NCBI GenBank assembly: GCA_946122785.1
Contig: CAMGYJ010000002.1
Location: 56,383,703-56,447,702, forward strand
Source: Linum tenue
Taxonomy: Eukaryota > Streptophyta > Magnoliopsida > Malpighiales > Linaceae
Direction: 5' to 3'
DNA length: 64,000 bases
This document shows, piece by piece, positions 22,191 to 35,500 of the stretch (its first letter is position 1; each line of letters starts with the position of its first letter). The notes under the pieces are model-generated. The model saw only the letters and a program-made list of their open reading frames with translations. It was not told the origin of the DNA and ran no database searches. The position numbers were made by a program, and so were the translations under genes.

Positions 22191-23760
22191 TAGGTGAGTT
22201 CGTTTAGTGTCATATTTCATACCTAAGCAGGTGATCTTGGCACCGAGAACGAAAATCACGATTTTGGAGGAATTATGGGCAAAGACGCAAGATCACGATT
22301 TTGCAGGAATTATCACGTGCACACACTGTGAAGATGACATCCACACCGTGAAGTTCGCAAGGTGCTAAGGAGATCTCTATAGCTCACAGGCAGTGTCAGG
22401 ATCACGGCCATAGGCCATGATTTTAACAAGTGTCCCGCTAAGATCGTAAGTGATGCGGTGCGTTTTGCGCTGAGATGACGGTTACCCTATCGACTTCACG
22501 GGCGTAATCTGGGATCGTGATTTCCGCACTCGAGGACTATAAAAGGGAGAGTTAGTTGAATTCGAAACCATTGAGCTTCTCTTTGTTCCTACATATTCCC
22601 AACTGGCAGACCTATTCACCAAACCTCTCTCTTCTTAGCGGTTCTCCTCGCTTGTTTCCGAGATCGGCATGTTGCCTTTACAGAGATTCGCTTCATCTTC
22701 CTAAACATCATTACGACAATGGAAATGCCTGGTATCTTAGGTTCTCTCCTATAAATCTTCCTCTACCTTCTCCCTTGCCATTCACCCATTTGCGTTTCCC
22801 CAATTTTCAAAATGTCACTACATTTCCTCAAACAACCGCAAATCCATTATCCTCACCTACTCCAATTCTCTTCTGCCTAGTCCAGACTCCAGAGGATTAT
22901 CACCATTTTCAAATGTACTTTGAGCATCGTTCCCTTCCCGTTGTTTCTCATTTGAACCTGAACTGTTTGCACTGTTTGGCATTCATTTCTCCTATCTTCT
23001 GGAAGGGCTTGGTTGGGATTTTCTGGTTCATTGTCGACAATCCCCTGCTGCCCTAGCATTGTTCAAATGTTTTATGCCAATTTGGACCATGATTTCGACG
23101 TTAATTTCTTTACCACCATTGTTTATGGCCACAAGCTCACCATCACCGTTGACGTCATGGGTTCCACCCTTGTGTTTTCCACTGAAGGGTTTCATATTGC
23201 ATCCCCTCGAGAACTCTGAGACTACATATTTAATGCTGCTACCATGATACTGTCATGAACCAGTTGCTCCCAATAACTCGAGTTGTTGGGAAAAAGTTAT
23301 ATTAGATCTTATACCACTCTCTAACACGCCCCCTCAAACGAAAGCCAACTCATGGGCTTGAAGTTTGCACAGGCTCACCATCCATTGTGCTTTAATCAAC
23401 TGTTAATATTGGGGTCGTGGAGATTCGAACACACGACCACTTGGCCAAACCAGCTCTGATACCATGTCATCAACCAGTTGCTCCCAATAACTCGAGTTGT
23501 TGGGAGAAGGTTATATTAGATCTTATACCACTCTCTAACAGATACGAGCACAGAAACTACTCTAGGTTAGACTACTAATTACAGGTTGGGAACTCACTTA
23601 AGCATGATTTTTCCTAGCCACTAGCCAGATTAATGGTTGATAATCTCTAACCTATTTCACTTTCATTCACAATCTTTTACTGGTTTATGCTTCATCGAAC
23701 AAAAGACCCACATTACATATTTATAGCTAAAGACTAGAAAACTCTAATAGACTATCCTAA
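22191..23760 (+). mobile_element. Gypsy-like leader and coding debris interrupted by a TRIM
   Basis: At 22240-22330 a short segment is duplicated (ATCACGATTTTG followed by AGGAATTAT). A frame at 22556-23056 (166 codons) and, in another frame, 23059-23219 (VQMFYANLDHDFDVNFFTT, then VYGHKLTITVDVMGS) resemble the N-terminal putative plant transposon domain found in some Gypsy/Ogre-type elements. An intact TRIM has inserted at 23251-23540. Assignment is by style of sequence, not by catalytic motifs. Confidence 0.4.
23251..23540 (-). mobile_element. complete 290-bp TRIM retroelement
   Basis: Two 76-bp LTRs (23251-23326 and 23465-23540) are nearly identical and have TG...CA ends. On minus the order is LTR, then TGGTATCAGAGC immediately after the LTR as the initiator-tRNA-Met primer site, then about 138 bp internal DNA, then the purine tract CTTTCGTTTGAGGGGGCG, then LTR. 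A perfect 5-bp duplication GATAC lies at 23246-23250 and 23541-23545. There is no coding capacity, as expected of a TRIM. LTR differences number only about three, so it is comparatively young. Confidence 0.95.
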
Positions 23761-24018
23761 TATGACTCAAAAACTACTAACAATATCTAATAATATCCTA
23801 AAAATTGTAATTATGATAAATCCCAAAAGTAGGTTTCTATCAACTTTTTACTTTTTACTTTTTAGCAACATCCATCTTACCTTCACAAAGTGCCTGGAGC
23901 AGTTGATTAATTTCAACAGGGGCAGGGGAAAACCCTTTGCCAACCATCTCTGCCAGCACATCACATGCTTCAGACAGTTTTCCCTCCCCATCTCCCCCTT
24001 CCTCAACGTCCCCATGAC

Positions 24019-25241
24019 TATTAGTAGTGTTCAAATGGTTATCATGGTTATAACCAAACTAAATAAGGCTAAATTTCATTAACCATTGAATACAATATCA
24101 TAATCAAACCGTCCAAACTAATACAACAACCAAATTAACCAAAATAAAGTTTAATCGGTTTGGTTAATTGGTTAACCAGATTAACCAATATAAAATCACA
24201 TTATCATTGACGATGAAACTTTCCGGTTAATGCAACAATTCGCTATTTATATAATGAATAAAACATAACAATCAACACGTAGTTATAGTTGACCCTTAAC
24301 AAAAATACATGCAACTAAGATAATTATCTTACGATTAGTATAGAAGTATTCACCTAACAAAAATTTATGACAATGGTATGGGTTAATGAATTGTTGTGTT
24401 TGTGTAAATTGACTTAGTCTCTTAGCAATTATCATAGGCTCGAAATGACCTTCCTTTCATGTTTTCATCCATCATAATGTATGAAATTTATCTAAATTAG
24501 GCGTCCATATGTTGTGGTCTACATTTTACATATACAAATATACACTATATGAGCAATATTGAGCTTTATATTTTATGAGTCTAAAAAGGATGAACATTAA
24601 CTCTTGAGTGGTTATGCAAAGTATTAAGTATGTGTATATAATATATGTTAGATATATGACTAATTACTTAAATGGTTAATTTGGTTTGACTGGTTAGGAG
24701 TGTCTGAAACCAAACCAAGGTTGTCAAACCGGTTTATACCGTTGTGCCGATTTGGCAAATGGAATGGTACGACCGGTGGTATAACCAGTTTGTGCCGGTT
24801 CATGCCGGTTTAAAAAATGTGAAAACAATTAATATCTCATGCATTTAATCATATATAAAACATATTTGTGGACAATTTAGTTACAATCCAACAAATATCA
24901 TCAACTTTTAACTATTACATTCATAAAATGAATAATAAATTAATTTTTTTTATTCATTAAACTCATTAAAATGATGTCATTTTACTTAGAATGCGTAAGT
25001 CGATCAAACCGTTCATACCGGTGGTGTCATGCTGGTTTCATGACCGGTACAGGTTGAACCAGGTTCAACTGGGTGGCATGCCACAGGCATGACAACCATG
25101 AACCAAACCAAACCACCTAAACCAAACAAGCTAAAAACTTTAACCAAACCAAACCAATTATCCAAATTAGCCAAACCAAATTATCCAAATAGTACCGATT
25201 AAAACGGTTACCATGGTAACCAAACTGTTTGAACACCCCTA
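24019..25241. mobile_element. non-autonomous hAT-type element, 1.22 kb, hosting a second hAT
   Basis: The ends are TATTAGTAGTGTTCAAATGG on the left and the inverse of TAGGGGTGTTCAAACAG on the right. A perfect 8-bp duplication CCCATGAC lies at 24011-24018 and 25242-25249. Sub-terminal DNA is dense in GGTTAACC, AACCAAAC and ACCATGGT repeats. The left end has an extra few bases relative to the canonical TAGGGGTG. No transposase is present. The element at 24716-25100 inserted into it. Confidence 0.88.
24716..25100. mobile_element. hAT-type MITE nested in another hAT
   Basis: The 385-bp element begins CAAGGTTGTCAAACCGG and ends GGCATGACAACCATG, with an 8-bp duplication AACCAAAC at 24708-24715 and 25101-25108. 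The outer about 10 bp of its ends match the element at 216-683. Because AACCAAAC recurs in the host element, chance matching of the duplication is a little more likely than elsewhere. Confidence 0.8.
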
Positions 25242-25249
25242 CCCATGAC

Positions 25250-25766
25250 GACTTCGTTCCTCTAGGTCAATCCAAAAATTGCCTATTTTCCTTCTTACTC
25301 CAACCTTTCCACAATTTGTTTCTTTCCCAAATTATTTCACATGACAGACAACATTCTGAACAGAAATGCATAATAAAGAGAATGATAATCTCCTACCAAT
25401 CTTTGGATTTTGCTCCTTCACACAACAAAACATACCGCAGCATAGATAGCACACCCCAGAAGTTGAAGAAATGACTGGAAAAGAAGAAAAAAAAAAAAGA
25501 ACCATTCTTCCTGACACATAAAGGTAAACACATTTGTCTTTTCTTACCGCTAAAGAACTGAAACTGGAATCGACACTAAAATCGGAAACCAAAAACCAAA
25601 ACCAAAACCAAAACCTAACTTTCTGTATATTGATGATAGTCTGACCAAGCACACTCCCACAAACGTCAATCGACATGAAAACCCTCACACCCTCCACAAA
25701 ACTACACTAACACAGTTACCAACCCTCTAGATCCCAGAACAAAAAACGCAGGAAAGACCAAAACTT
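25250..25766 (-). other. 3' flank of the first YTH gene
   Basis: This holds the likely 3' untranslated region, read on minus from 25766 downwards. It contains a repeated CAAAACCAAAAC run at about 25590-25615 and an A-rich tract at 25480-25500. No additional gene is seen. Confidence 0.45.
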
Positions 25767-28700
25767 TTAGCAGGCGCTTGCAACCCCGTTTGCAGCAACT
25801 TTGTTCTCGGATGATTCAACAACAGTTTCGCCATCCTTTGATGCCATTTCACCGGTTGCTCCATTTTGTTCAGGAACCCCAGGTTCCCCGTTTGTCTTCA
25901 ACTCGATTTCTCCTACTTTAATCGGGCCTTTGGCCAAAGTACCACTTGCAGGCTTTTGCAAGCCATCTTTCACATTCGTTGCACTTTCCAAGACCTGGTT
26001 TTGAAAAGCAAGAAAACAGACAGTTCAGAACAAGTTATTACTTGTGCAAACAGCAATCAGAGCGAGATGAGTATCACAAGAAGCTATGTTTGTTACCTGC
26101 TTCTGCAACTTCTGTTTGGCCCTCTTCTCCTGCATTATCCTTTCACGGGTTGCATAGAATCCAAAATCGTTCAGAATGGAAGTCTTGGATTTACAGGACT
26201 TGAAGATTTTGAGAACCTCAATGCCCTTCTCAAGGACAACCTACACCATACAGCAGTTAAGTGATAAGATTAGTGAGAACCAATAGGATAAAAGGAAAAG
26301 CACGCAAAGAAATGGGGAAAAAACCAGAAGAAGATGCTTCTACCTCTTGAGTATCCCTACTATTTGTTACAGGCTTGTTCTCATTATTCTCAAGTGTAAT
26401 GTGCCTCAAGGTACTATTTGGCACATCCTTGATGATATGCCACTTGACAGGGAAGCAACCAACCCACTTGTCCTGTTGCCAATACTCCACAGTTTTCTCA
26501 AAGTCAACCGGGCCAACCATTTCGGCCAAACCAACAAATTGACCACTTGTATTCACCTGCATGCAACAGATTTTTTGTTGAGAAGAGGAACTCACAGGAA
26601 GAGACCAGCTTGATTAACTGAATATCTGGAAGGCACTAACCGAAAACAATAAGAATACAGGGCAGTGGCTGCCCTTCGCACTGGCCTCTTTGTAAGCTGC
26701 ATCAAGTTTCTTATTACCATTCAGAGTGCTAGTCCAAACACCATATTTGATGCTCTTATGGACATCATCTTCACTGTATGATTTAATTACAAAGAACTTA
26801 GCATCCGTGTACTCTTCTGGGAAATCCTCCCTGTTATACTGTTCCTTGTCTAAAATTTCACTCGGATTCTCCTCCTTGTTGTTCCCTGTCGTAGGATTGG
26901 TCTGCCCCTCTGGAGCAGTGTCAACACCAAAGTCCTTTTGATTCCTAAAACTCTTGGCCCTGGGGCCTTTGTTCAGCTCGCCTGAACCATCCATATTTTC
27001 ATTGCCGTAGGCACGGCCTTTTGACTTGTACCTGTCAGCAGCCATCCAACCACGCCCATTGCTCATATTGTTATAACCAAATGCATATCCAGTGCCCCGG
27101 TTTCCATAATTTTCGTACATTCTGTTGTTTGGATACATCATATAACTAGAGCCTTGCCCAAAACCTGGTACTGGCCTTGTTGAATGTGAATTCTGTAACA
27201 ACATCAAACAAAAATCATTACAATCTTGGTAGCTGAAGCAGTAGAAGTGGTGGACTTCATTGCAAAACAAGAAAGGATCCCGTGTATGCACATACCATTG
27301 AAGAGGAAAAACTGCCTCCAGAAATATGTCCAGATTGACTCCCAGTGAACATAGAGGGATCAACCCAAGGGAATGTTTGTTGAAATGCCTCATAGGAAAA
27401 TCTTGGATCCTGATAACTTGAAGTCGGGTATGTTGTCCCTAAATTTCCCCTTTTGAAGGAACCATTGGAGTTTGAATACGAATTCTGATTACTTGGTCTG
27501 GAAGTAGTAGACTTCAATCCGTTATTTTTATTCAGACTGCCCATATTCCCAGAGTTTGTCCCAGCAACTGGCAGAGGTACTTTGTCGGTCACAGCTGCAG
27601 TTGAGACCTCCCCAGGTGAGGGGCTAACCTGGCCAAGTGCACCATTTGAACTAGGAAGCTGATAAAAAGGACTAGGATACTGGTATTGCTGGGTCTCATA
27701 CAACTGGCTATCATGGGTTGGACCAGCAGAAGCATTTGATGAAGAATATGTTCCATAGGGATAACCTTGGGGATAAAAAGGCGTATCACTATCTCCTAAC
27801 CCAGCCTGCCAATACACAAGTGGTCAATGCTCTACGACATAAAGCAGGGAAAAAAAGAGCACATTGGAAGGACAAGTGGACCTTATTACATACAGGATGG
27901 TGTTTAATTCAGTGATATTAACAAATCTAAGTATGAATAAGAAATCTGAGAAAAGTAGTAGAACTGACATTAGATATCTCAACCCCATCCGGATTTACAT
28001 ATCTACTGTAGTCGTTCCAATCATAACCTGAAGAAGGATGAAGATTTTGCAGCAGAGTTACCGACCAAGAAAAACACATATTGCTCATCAATTTGAAACT
28101 AACTTAAGAATTTCAGGTTCATGCCTACTTTAAAAAGGATCCCGGACAGCAAAGTCCTTGATGCGGAGCTTACCTCCGTAATAGTACGCAGATGATGGGT
28201 ATCCATTAGGATAATAGAACGCATTCGGGTCTACAAGAGGGGTTGTGGAGCGAGTTAATGCCATGGCTTGATTATTAGCCAAGTCATTAGGTCCATATTG
28301 ACTAGTTGACAGCTATACCAACCAATTTATCATATGATCAGGAAAACCAAACGAAATGGGTACAAAGAACTGAAGCTGGTAAAATTGACTAATCCCAAGC
28401 TTGTTACTTACCTTCTTTGCAGGATCCAAAACATCAGTTGTCTTGGCCTGAGGGTCTAGTGACAGGTTTTCCAACAAACCTGCAGTTTCTGTGGGAGTAG
28501 GAGTATAAGGATACAACAATATACACAGCCCACAAACTTTAACCTCAAACAATACACATGAATTGATCACATAACCCAAAGAAAATCTGTAATTAACAAA
28601 TGAACCAATCAAAAATATTGATATGAAAGACAGCTTCTCTTGACATAAGTTGGGCTATCACGAAACTGATATCATCTGCAACCGTAGCACTACTCACAAG

Positions 28701-29133
28701 TCACAACAAAGGCTCAGAATCAAATTCAAACTAACCACCATGACTATATACAAGTAAATCATATTCATCCATAAGAAATTCAACAAGAAGATGCAGAAAG
28801 AGAAAACCAGAGCCCACCCACATAATCAAATCTAAAACCCCTGCAAAACCCAATAACACCACCCGAGGCCACTGGCCAGGAACAGAACCATTCACAGGAA
28901 AGAAACCAATATAACCAAATCTTGAGTACTGCTTCAGCAGATTAACAAACTGGAATGGACGAATTTCAGATGCAACACGAACACAAACATAGAGAAGTAT
29001 TCAGATTTACGGGGGCGGCGACGGCAACCAAGAAAGCTGAAAAATCAGACCCAAAAAAAAAAACGAAAGGCTAAAAAATACCCAGTTCAGGGAATTCCGA
29101 AAGGATACGATCAGCAGAAGAAACGCCCGCCAT
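25767..29133 (-). CDS. ECT: YTH-domain m6A reader, ECT family (copy 1)
   Basis: Nine exons on minus join in phase to 657 aa: 29082-29133, 28412-28488, 28174-28312, 27969-28027, 27296-27805, 26641-27192, 26344-26556, 26097-26240, 25767-25994. The N-terminal about 400 residues are low-complexity, rich in Tyr, Gly, Ser, Pro and Gln, as in phase-separating ECT/YTHDF proteins. The YTH domain starts near residue 410 ([20 protein letters not shown]) and runs across exons 6-8. The m6A cage tryptophans are at 432 (YGVW), 489 and 494 (EYWQQDKW), with the spacing known for Arabidopsis ECT2. Expected role: cytoplasmic reader of m6A in mRNA; which ECT paralogue it is cannot be fixed. It is divergently arranged with the DHQS gene, 574 bp apart. 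Confidence 0.95.
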
Positions 29134-29707
29134 GACCGATACAGATTGAACGAAGAGAGAGAGAGTGAAAGAAAGGAGGGAAAAGGAGATAAACCCTAGA
29201 AATAAGGAGGGAAAAAAGAAGAAGGGTATAGGGTTTTAGAGGCGAGGCGGCAGAAGAAGAAACTGGTGGAGAGGTAGAGAGAGATAGACTAGCCGCCACA
29301 AAACTGAAAAGGGTTATAGAGAGGGCGAAGGGTGAGAGAGAGAGAGAGAGAGGAGAGGTTTAAGAGACACAAAAATACTCCTTGCTCACAAAACCCTCCA
29401 CGGATCCACTTCCGTTACCGGAGGATATCTTTTCTCCATTTCTATTCTTTTCCCCCCTTTTATTTTTTATTTTTATTTCACACTGAAAATGCTAATATAC
29501 TACTTCTACTTTTATGATTAGCTTAACTGCCCCTGAAGCTTATCAGCCGTTAGATCTTCCCTCATCAGTCTATTACAGATCTGACGGCGTAACGACTTCA
29601 GCGGCTGCGTTCACCTACCCTCCCCAAATTCTTCTCTTGCTTTTCTTCTTCTCCAACGACAACTCCACAGAAATGCTACTCCACCAACCGCAACTCCATC
29701 ATCGACC
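29134..29707. promoter_or_regulatory. shared bidirectional promoter region of the YTH gene and DHQS
   Basis: Only 574 bp separate the two start codons of divergent genes, so the interval must contain both 5' untranslated regions and core promoters. It includes a GA microsatellite (about 29333-29352), CT-rich stretches near the DHQS start and a T/A-rich block at 29460-29480. No single TATA box is convincing. Confidence 0.7.
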
Positions 29708-31843
29708 ATGGCTTCCACGGCCAATGCCATCTCCCTCTCTCTCTCCACTGCCGCCACCTCTTCTTCTTCTTCTTCAACCCGCCGGGACAATTGCTCTTTC
29801 TCGCCGGATTCTGCCTGTCTCAGCTTCCGAAAGCCTAACGGTGGCGTGTCTCTGCGTTTGAGACCGGCGGCGGGAGCTTCTTTGGCGACTCGCCGTACGA
29901 GCTGCATAATTCGCGCTACTGCTGCTCCGGTTATGGATCAATCTCCGGTCAGTGACTCTGGTTCCGCTGGAGCGCCTACAGTTGTGGAAGTCGAGTTGGG
30001 GAACCGGAGTTACCCGATTTACATCGGATCAGGCCTCCTGAACCAACCCGACCTTCTTCAAAGGTGTGAAATTGCATTTCATTTCGTTTCCCCCTGTCGG
30101 CTTTTTGTTTTTTGATTTATCACTCGTTCGGTTTGTTTTCTATCTGCTTGCCGATTATCGATTTGTCTGGATTATCAAGCCTGAGAAATATAATGGAGCA
30201 TCGGTTTCTAGGATTTGGTTGATGAACGAATGAGCTTTGTTTGAAATTGTAGGCATGTCCATGGGAAGAGGGTCCTTGTGGTGACTAACGAGACAGTAGC
30301 TCCCCTCTACCTGGATAGAGTGGTTGAAGCATTGACACAAGGCAACCCTAATGTGACAGTAGAGAGTGTGATTTTGCCTGATGGTGAGAAGCACAAGAAC
30401 ATGGTACGTTCCACCAAGTGGATTTCAATGCGTAGGTTGAGGTGATGCTATAGTTATAGAGGTTATTTAGCTGAATATGGCTTGTTTTCTGCTGACAGGA
30501 TGTTCTCATGAAAGTATTCGACAAGGCCATCGAGTCACGGCTGGATAGGAAGTCTACATTTGTTGCTTTGGGAGGAGGAGTCATTGGCGACATGTGTGGA
30601 TACGCTGCTGCGTCGTACTTGCGAGGAGTTAATTTCATCCAGATCCCCACAACTCTTATGTCACAGGTTTCTCTCTTGTGTTAAACCGTTTTGTGTCATG
30701 GGTGTTTCTTCTGTGGGGTTTGCCCTGAATGTTTTTGCCTTTTTTTCAGGTGGATTCTTCTGTCGGAGGCAAAACTGGCATAAACCACCCGCTTGGGAAG
30801 AACATGATTGGTGCGTTTTACCAGCCTCAGTCTGTTCTGATAGACACTGACACGCTCAACACATTGCCAGATAGGGAACTTGCATCAGGGATCAGTGAGG
30901 TTGTGAAGTATGGGTTGATTCGTGATGCCGAATTTTTTGAGTGGCAAGAGAAGAATATGGCTGCACTATTGGCAAGGTAGTCTCCATCACTTTCCAAAAT
31001 ATATTTAGTTAGGATCCAAGAGACTTAACGCCTTATTATAGAAGGGTGTCCTTGTGTTTGAGCTTAGTTTAGCTATGATCAGTTTCTACAGCCTAGACCC
31101 CAATATGATCAACAATTTGCATTATACTCAAGTGTTTGGTTCATAATCTGATTCGCGAGTTGGTCTGCCAACCCCATTTGCCACTGTAGAGATCCAAGTG
31201 CTTTAGCTTATGCCATCAAGCGATCATGTGAAAACAAGGCCAAGATCGTGTCCTTGGATGAAAGAGAAAGTGGACTGCGCGCTACTTTGAACTTAGGTCA
31301 CACTTTCGGTCATGTGAGTGCTTGAATATCTTGACTGATTAAGTCTCTGCTTGTTTGATGCATCCTCTGGAACCCCACCTTACTAGTTTAGTCTCTGCTT
31401 GTCTGATGCATGTTTCAGGCAATAGAAACCGGATTCGGATATGGGCAGTGGTTCCATGGAGAAGCTGTGGCAGCTGGCATGGTTATGGCTGCTGACATGT
31501 CTTACCGACTTGGTTGGATTGATGATTCGCTCGTGAAGCGGGTTCGGAATATTCTAGAGCTGGCTAGGCTTCCTGTTGCTCCACCGGAGAGCATTACTAT
31601 GGAAATGTTCCGATCCATCATGGCGGTAGTTATCATCACCCCTTTGCTTTAGTAACCAAATTCTTCGATCCTCCTCCCCCCTGACATATTCATGTTTCTC
31701 ACCACATGCAGGTTGATAAGAAAGTTGCTGATGGGGTGCTAAGGCTTATCCTCCTGAAAGGTCCTCTAGGAAACTGTGTGTTCACAGCGGATTATGACAG
31801 GAAAGCTCTCGATGATACACTCCATGCGTTTTGCAAGTCATGA
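29708..31843 (+). CDS. DHQS: 3-dehydroquinate synthase, chloroplast precursor
   Basis: Seven exons join in phase to 454 aa: 29708-30063, 30253-30403, 30499-30666, 30750-30976, 31190-31313, 31419-31625, 31712-31843. The enzyme converts DAHP to 3-dehydroquinate, step two of the shikimate pathway, in plastids. Residues 1 to about 70 are Ser/Thr/Arg-rich and acid-poor, like a transit peptide; the conserved part starts at [15 protein letters not shown]. Motifs present include LPDGEKHKN, the NAD-site [34 protein letters not shown], and the zinc ligands Glu in [10 protein letters not shown], His in NLGHTFGH and His in [10 protein letters not shown]. Length fits plant DHQS (about 440 aa). No lesion is seen. 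Its 3' end converges on the second YTH gene. Confidence 0.97.
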
Positions 31844-32592
31844 ACAAAAATGCTGTTTTTATCTTATTTGAGCATATGATTCCCTTGGTGATTTTGTGTG
31901 TACTCCATCAAATGACTCCTACTTGTACCTGATCAATACCGCTGTATTATATTTCTGAGACCTTGAATTTGTTACTTGGTTGATTTAGCGGATCACGAGA
32001 GTGATGATCCAAAGGCTCTTACTTTATGAGCACTGTTATTCAACCACACTACAAAAGCTAATGAGTGCAATAGAGGCTTAGAGTAACTCTGCGCCAACAA
32101 AACCAGAACTCTTAGCAGCGGGAAGAGAAGTGCCTTTTGGGGCAATGGGTACACCTGGAACTCTCTACTAACGAATTTCCCAACACACCACGAAGGTTCA
32201 TTTGATGCTACTGATGTGGAACATTTGTTGCATGTCTGGTCATTAAACACCTTGGAATGAATAGGGTGACGGGTGCCTTTGAATTCTATTTAAAAGTTGA
32301 GCACACAAAGAACAGTACTGAACAGAGAAAATAAAAGAAAACTTGAGCATTCTTATCATTGTCCTTGTTAGAAACAAGCTTCCTCTTTCCTCTTCATCCA
32401 AAGTCTTTCAGCGCAGACCTGAGAGCAAATATGTTTCTCAATGCTACAAGAAAACAAAAATAAAGTCCTAGCCATCTGTTTGATCACTGTTTTTGTGCTG
32501 CAGACACAGCTAATTAGAATTCATTATCAGAAGTCCAGAAATTCAATCACCCCTTGATCCCTAGACTCTAAACCCCTAAAAGCTACCAAAAA
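31844..32592. other. convergent 3' intergenic region between DHQS and the second YTH gene
   Basis: This is 749 bp holding the 3' untranslated regions of both convergent genes. An AATAAA-like signal (AAAATAAAAG near 32327) and TATTATAT near 31946 are possible poly(A) signals. No gene is seen in it. Confidence 0.5.
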
Positions 32593-35500
32593 TTAGCAGT
32601 CATTTGCAGTTGTAGCTTTGGTCTCGGGCGAGACAATCGACTTCACGTTCACACCAGCCACTTCAACTACTCCATTCGATCCATCCATTTCCAGATGCTT
32701 CACAGCAGCTTCATGAGGGGTCACATTATCGCCGGACTTGCCTTCAGAAACCTATGTTCACGAAAAAATGAAGTTATTGACGCAAGCTCTGCTCGTGGGA
32801 CAACCAAAGACGGGATCCTGCATTGAAGAACGCAATCAAGAGAAGGCGTAAGCTCAATTTCTTACCTGCCTTTGAGTCCTCTGTCTGGCCCTTCTCTCTT
32901 GCATTACCCTCTCACGGGCTGCATAAAACCCAAAATCATCCAAGATGGATGTCTTGACCACACAACTCTTGAAAATTTTTAGAATCTGAACACCCTTCTC
33001 AGTGTCGACCTGCAATGAAAAAATGTAATTAATAAAGGACATGCAATGGAAAAACAGTTGAATATTTGAGTTACCAAGAAAATTTTCAGCACCACGCACC
33101 TCCTGAGTGTCCCGACTGTTTGTCACAGGTTTGTTTTCATTGTTTTCAAGTGTGATGTGTCTCAAAGAACTGTTTGGTATGTCCTTAACAATATGCCACT
33201 TTACCGGGAAGCATCCCTTCCATTTCTCTTGCTGCCAATGCTCCACAGTTTGGTCAAAATCAACACGACCAACCATCTCTGCCAAGCCAACAAATTGTCC
33301 GCTAGTGTTTACCTAAAAGAAACATTCAAAAGGCCATTACTAGGGAAGGAAGCGAAAACACCGCAACCTTCCGCATCAACCAAGTGATCGATCCATTTGT
33401 ATAAATAGAAAACAAAACCAGGTGACGGTCTCAGAATACTCACAGAGAACAACAAAAACACAGGACAACCGCCAGAATTAGCTTGGGCTTCCTGGTAGGC
33501 TGCATCCAGCTTCTTATTACCATTAAGTGTGCTCGTCCAAACACCATACTTGATACTTTTATGTACATCATCTTCACTATATGATTTGATGACGAAGAAT
33601 TTGGCTTCTGCGTATTCCTCCTTGAAATCTTCCCTGTTATACTGTTCAAACTTCTCCTCTTTGTTAGTCTCTGTTGATGGAACGCTTTGCCCTTCTACAG
33701 CAGATTCTGCACCAGCACCAATCTCCTTGTTGTTCTTAAAACTCTTGGCCCTAGGTCCCCTGTTCAGCTCACTTAACCCATCTATATTCTCATTGCCATA
33801 GCCACGACTCTTCGATTTGTACTTGTTATCGACAACCATCCACCCATGCCCATTTGTCCAAGAGTTATAGCCAAAGGAACCAAAACCACCAGCAGCTCCA
33901 TTTCCATAGGGAGTATACATTCCATTAGGTGGGTACATCATGTATCCAGCACCTTTGCCAAAGGCAGAAGTAGGTCTTGTTGACTGTGAATTCTGAAATT
34001 ACCATCAGACTAACATAAATATACTGTGTTTGTATAAAATCTAAGTACAAAGTCTACAAAAGGGCAACACTAAATGTCATTATTTTTCATTTTCCAAGAT
34101 ATTATGCACAATTAAATAGGAGAACAAAACTATAACATTAAAAAAACAGAAGGGATGCCAAGTTAGACACATTCTTGCAGCAGTATTTCCTATAAGTTTT
34201 ATCATCATCGGACTAACCAATTATAGGTGAACCAAGCCATGACTGTAAAGGAAACGTTTTTTACATGGATACTGAAAAGACCATAAGAAAAACAGTTACA
34301 GCAAGGATACACATACCAGTCCCGAAGAGAAACCACCACTTCCATGTTTTGATGACCCATTAGAAAGCATAGGAGCATCCAACCAGGGGAATGATTGAAA
34401 TCCACCATAACCAGGCCACAGATCCTGATAACTTGATGGAGGATAAGATGTTCGGCCACCTCCATTTTTATAAGGAACACCTGTTTTCGAAAACGAATTT
34501 TGGGTACTTGGTTTGAAAGGTTTTCCATTATTTTTACTCAGACCTCCAGCATTACCCCCAGTTGCAGTTCCAACACCTAAAGGTATATTGTCGCCCGTGG
34601 CTTGAGCTTGAATCTCCTTTGGAAGAGAACCAACATGGCTGGACGAGTGAAGGATATTATCTGAAGCAGGGTACTGCTGCGTCCCCTGCAGATGGCTATC
34701 CGGTGCTGGCATATATGATCCAAAAGGTGGATAACCATAACCTTGGGAGAACATAGCAGCATCATTGTCATGAAACATACCCTGCCAATAAGGAAATTAT
34801 TGATCACAAACTGCCAACTTTCAGTAACGCTTCTAAACAATCATAGTAACAGGAGGTTATAACTTGATAAAGAGCAGACATAGAACTAACCTGTTGCATC
34901 TCAACTCCATCAGGAGTTACAGATCTACTATAGTCGCTCCATTCGTTGCCATGCCCATCATAACCTGAACAAGGAAGAACAATTAACATAAGTAACCAAG
35001 TCAAACCTGTACGTTTCAGTGACTTTCGAAGGAACAGTGATTCCTCTTGGTTCTAGCATACCTCCATAATAGTAAGGATTGGGGAAATAATAAGGACTTG
35101 GGTTGGCATGAAAAGGGCTTGCTGAGCGAGGCAATTGCTTAGCTGGATTACTAGTCAAGTCACTTGCTCCATAACCATCAGTAGACTGTACCAATTGATT
35201 TACCAACTGATCAATAACACAAGACTGAAAAGAACAGTGAACTAAATCAAAACAGATATGCTCACATACCTTCTTTACATGATCTGAAATATCAGTTATC
35301 TTGGTCTGAGATTCCAATGACAGGTTCTCAAGTAAATCTGCAGCTTCTGTAGCCAGACGAGTAAAGGAATACAACCAACAAAGAAACTAAGAACTCAAAC
35401 AAAATAGTTCAAATATCATCCATTTCCAAAGACACCCCTGTTGACAAATGAAGCTAACCCTTAAAAGTCGTATTGAACAGCAGAACCAGACTTGAGCAGT

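Noticed and set aside
22556..23056. 166-codon open frame
   Set aside because: Weak resemblance to a plant transposon N-terminal domain only, with flanking retroelement debris. It was not called as a host gene.
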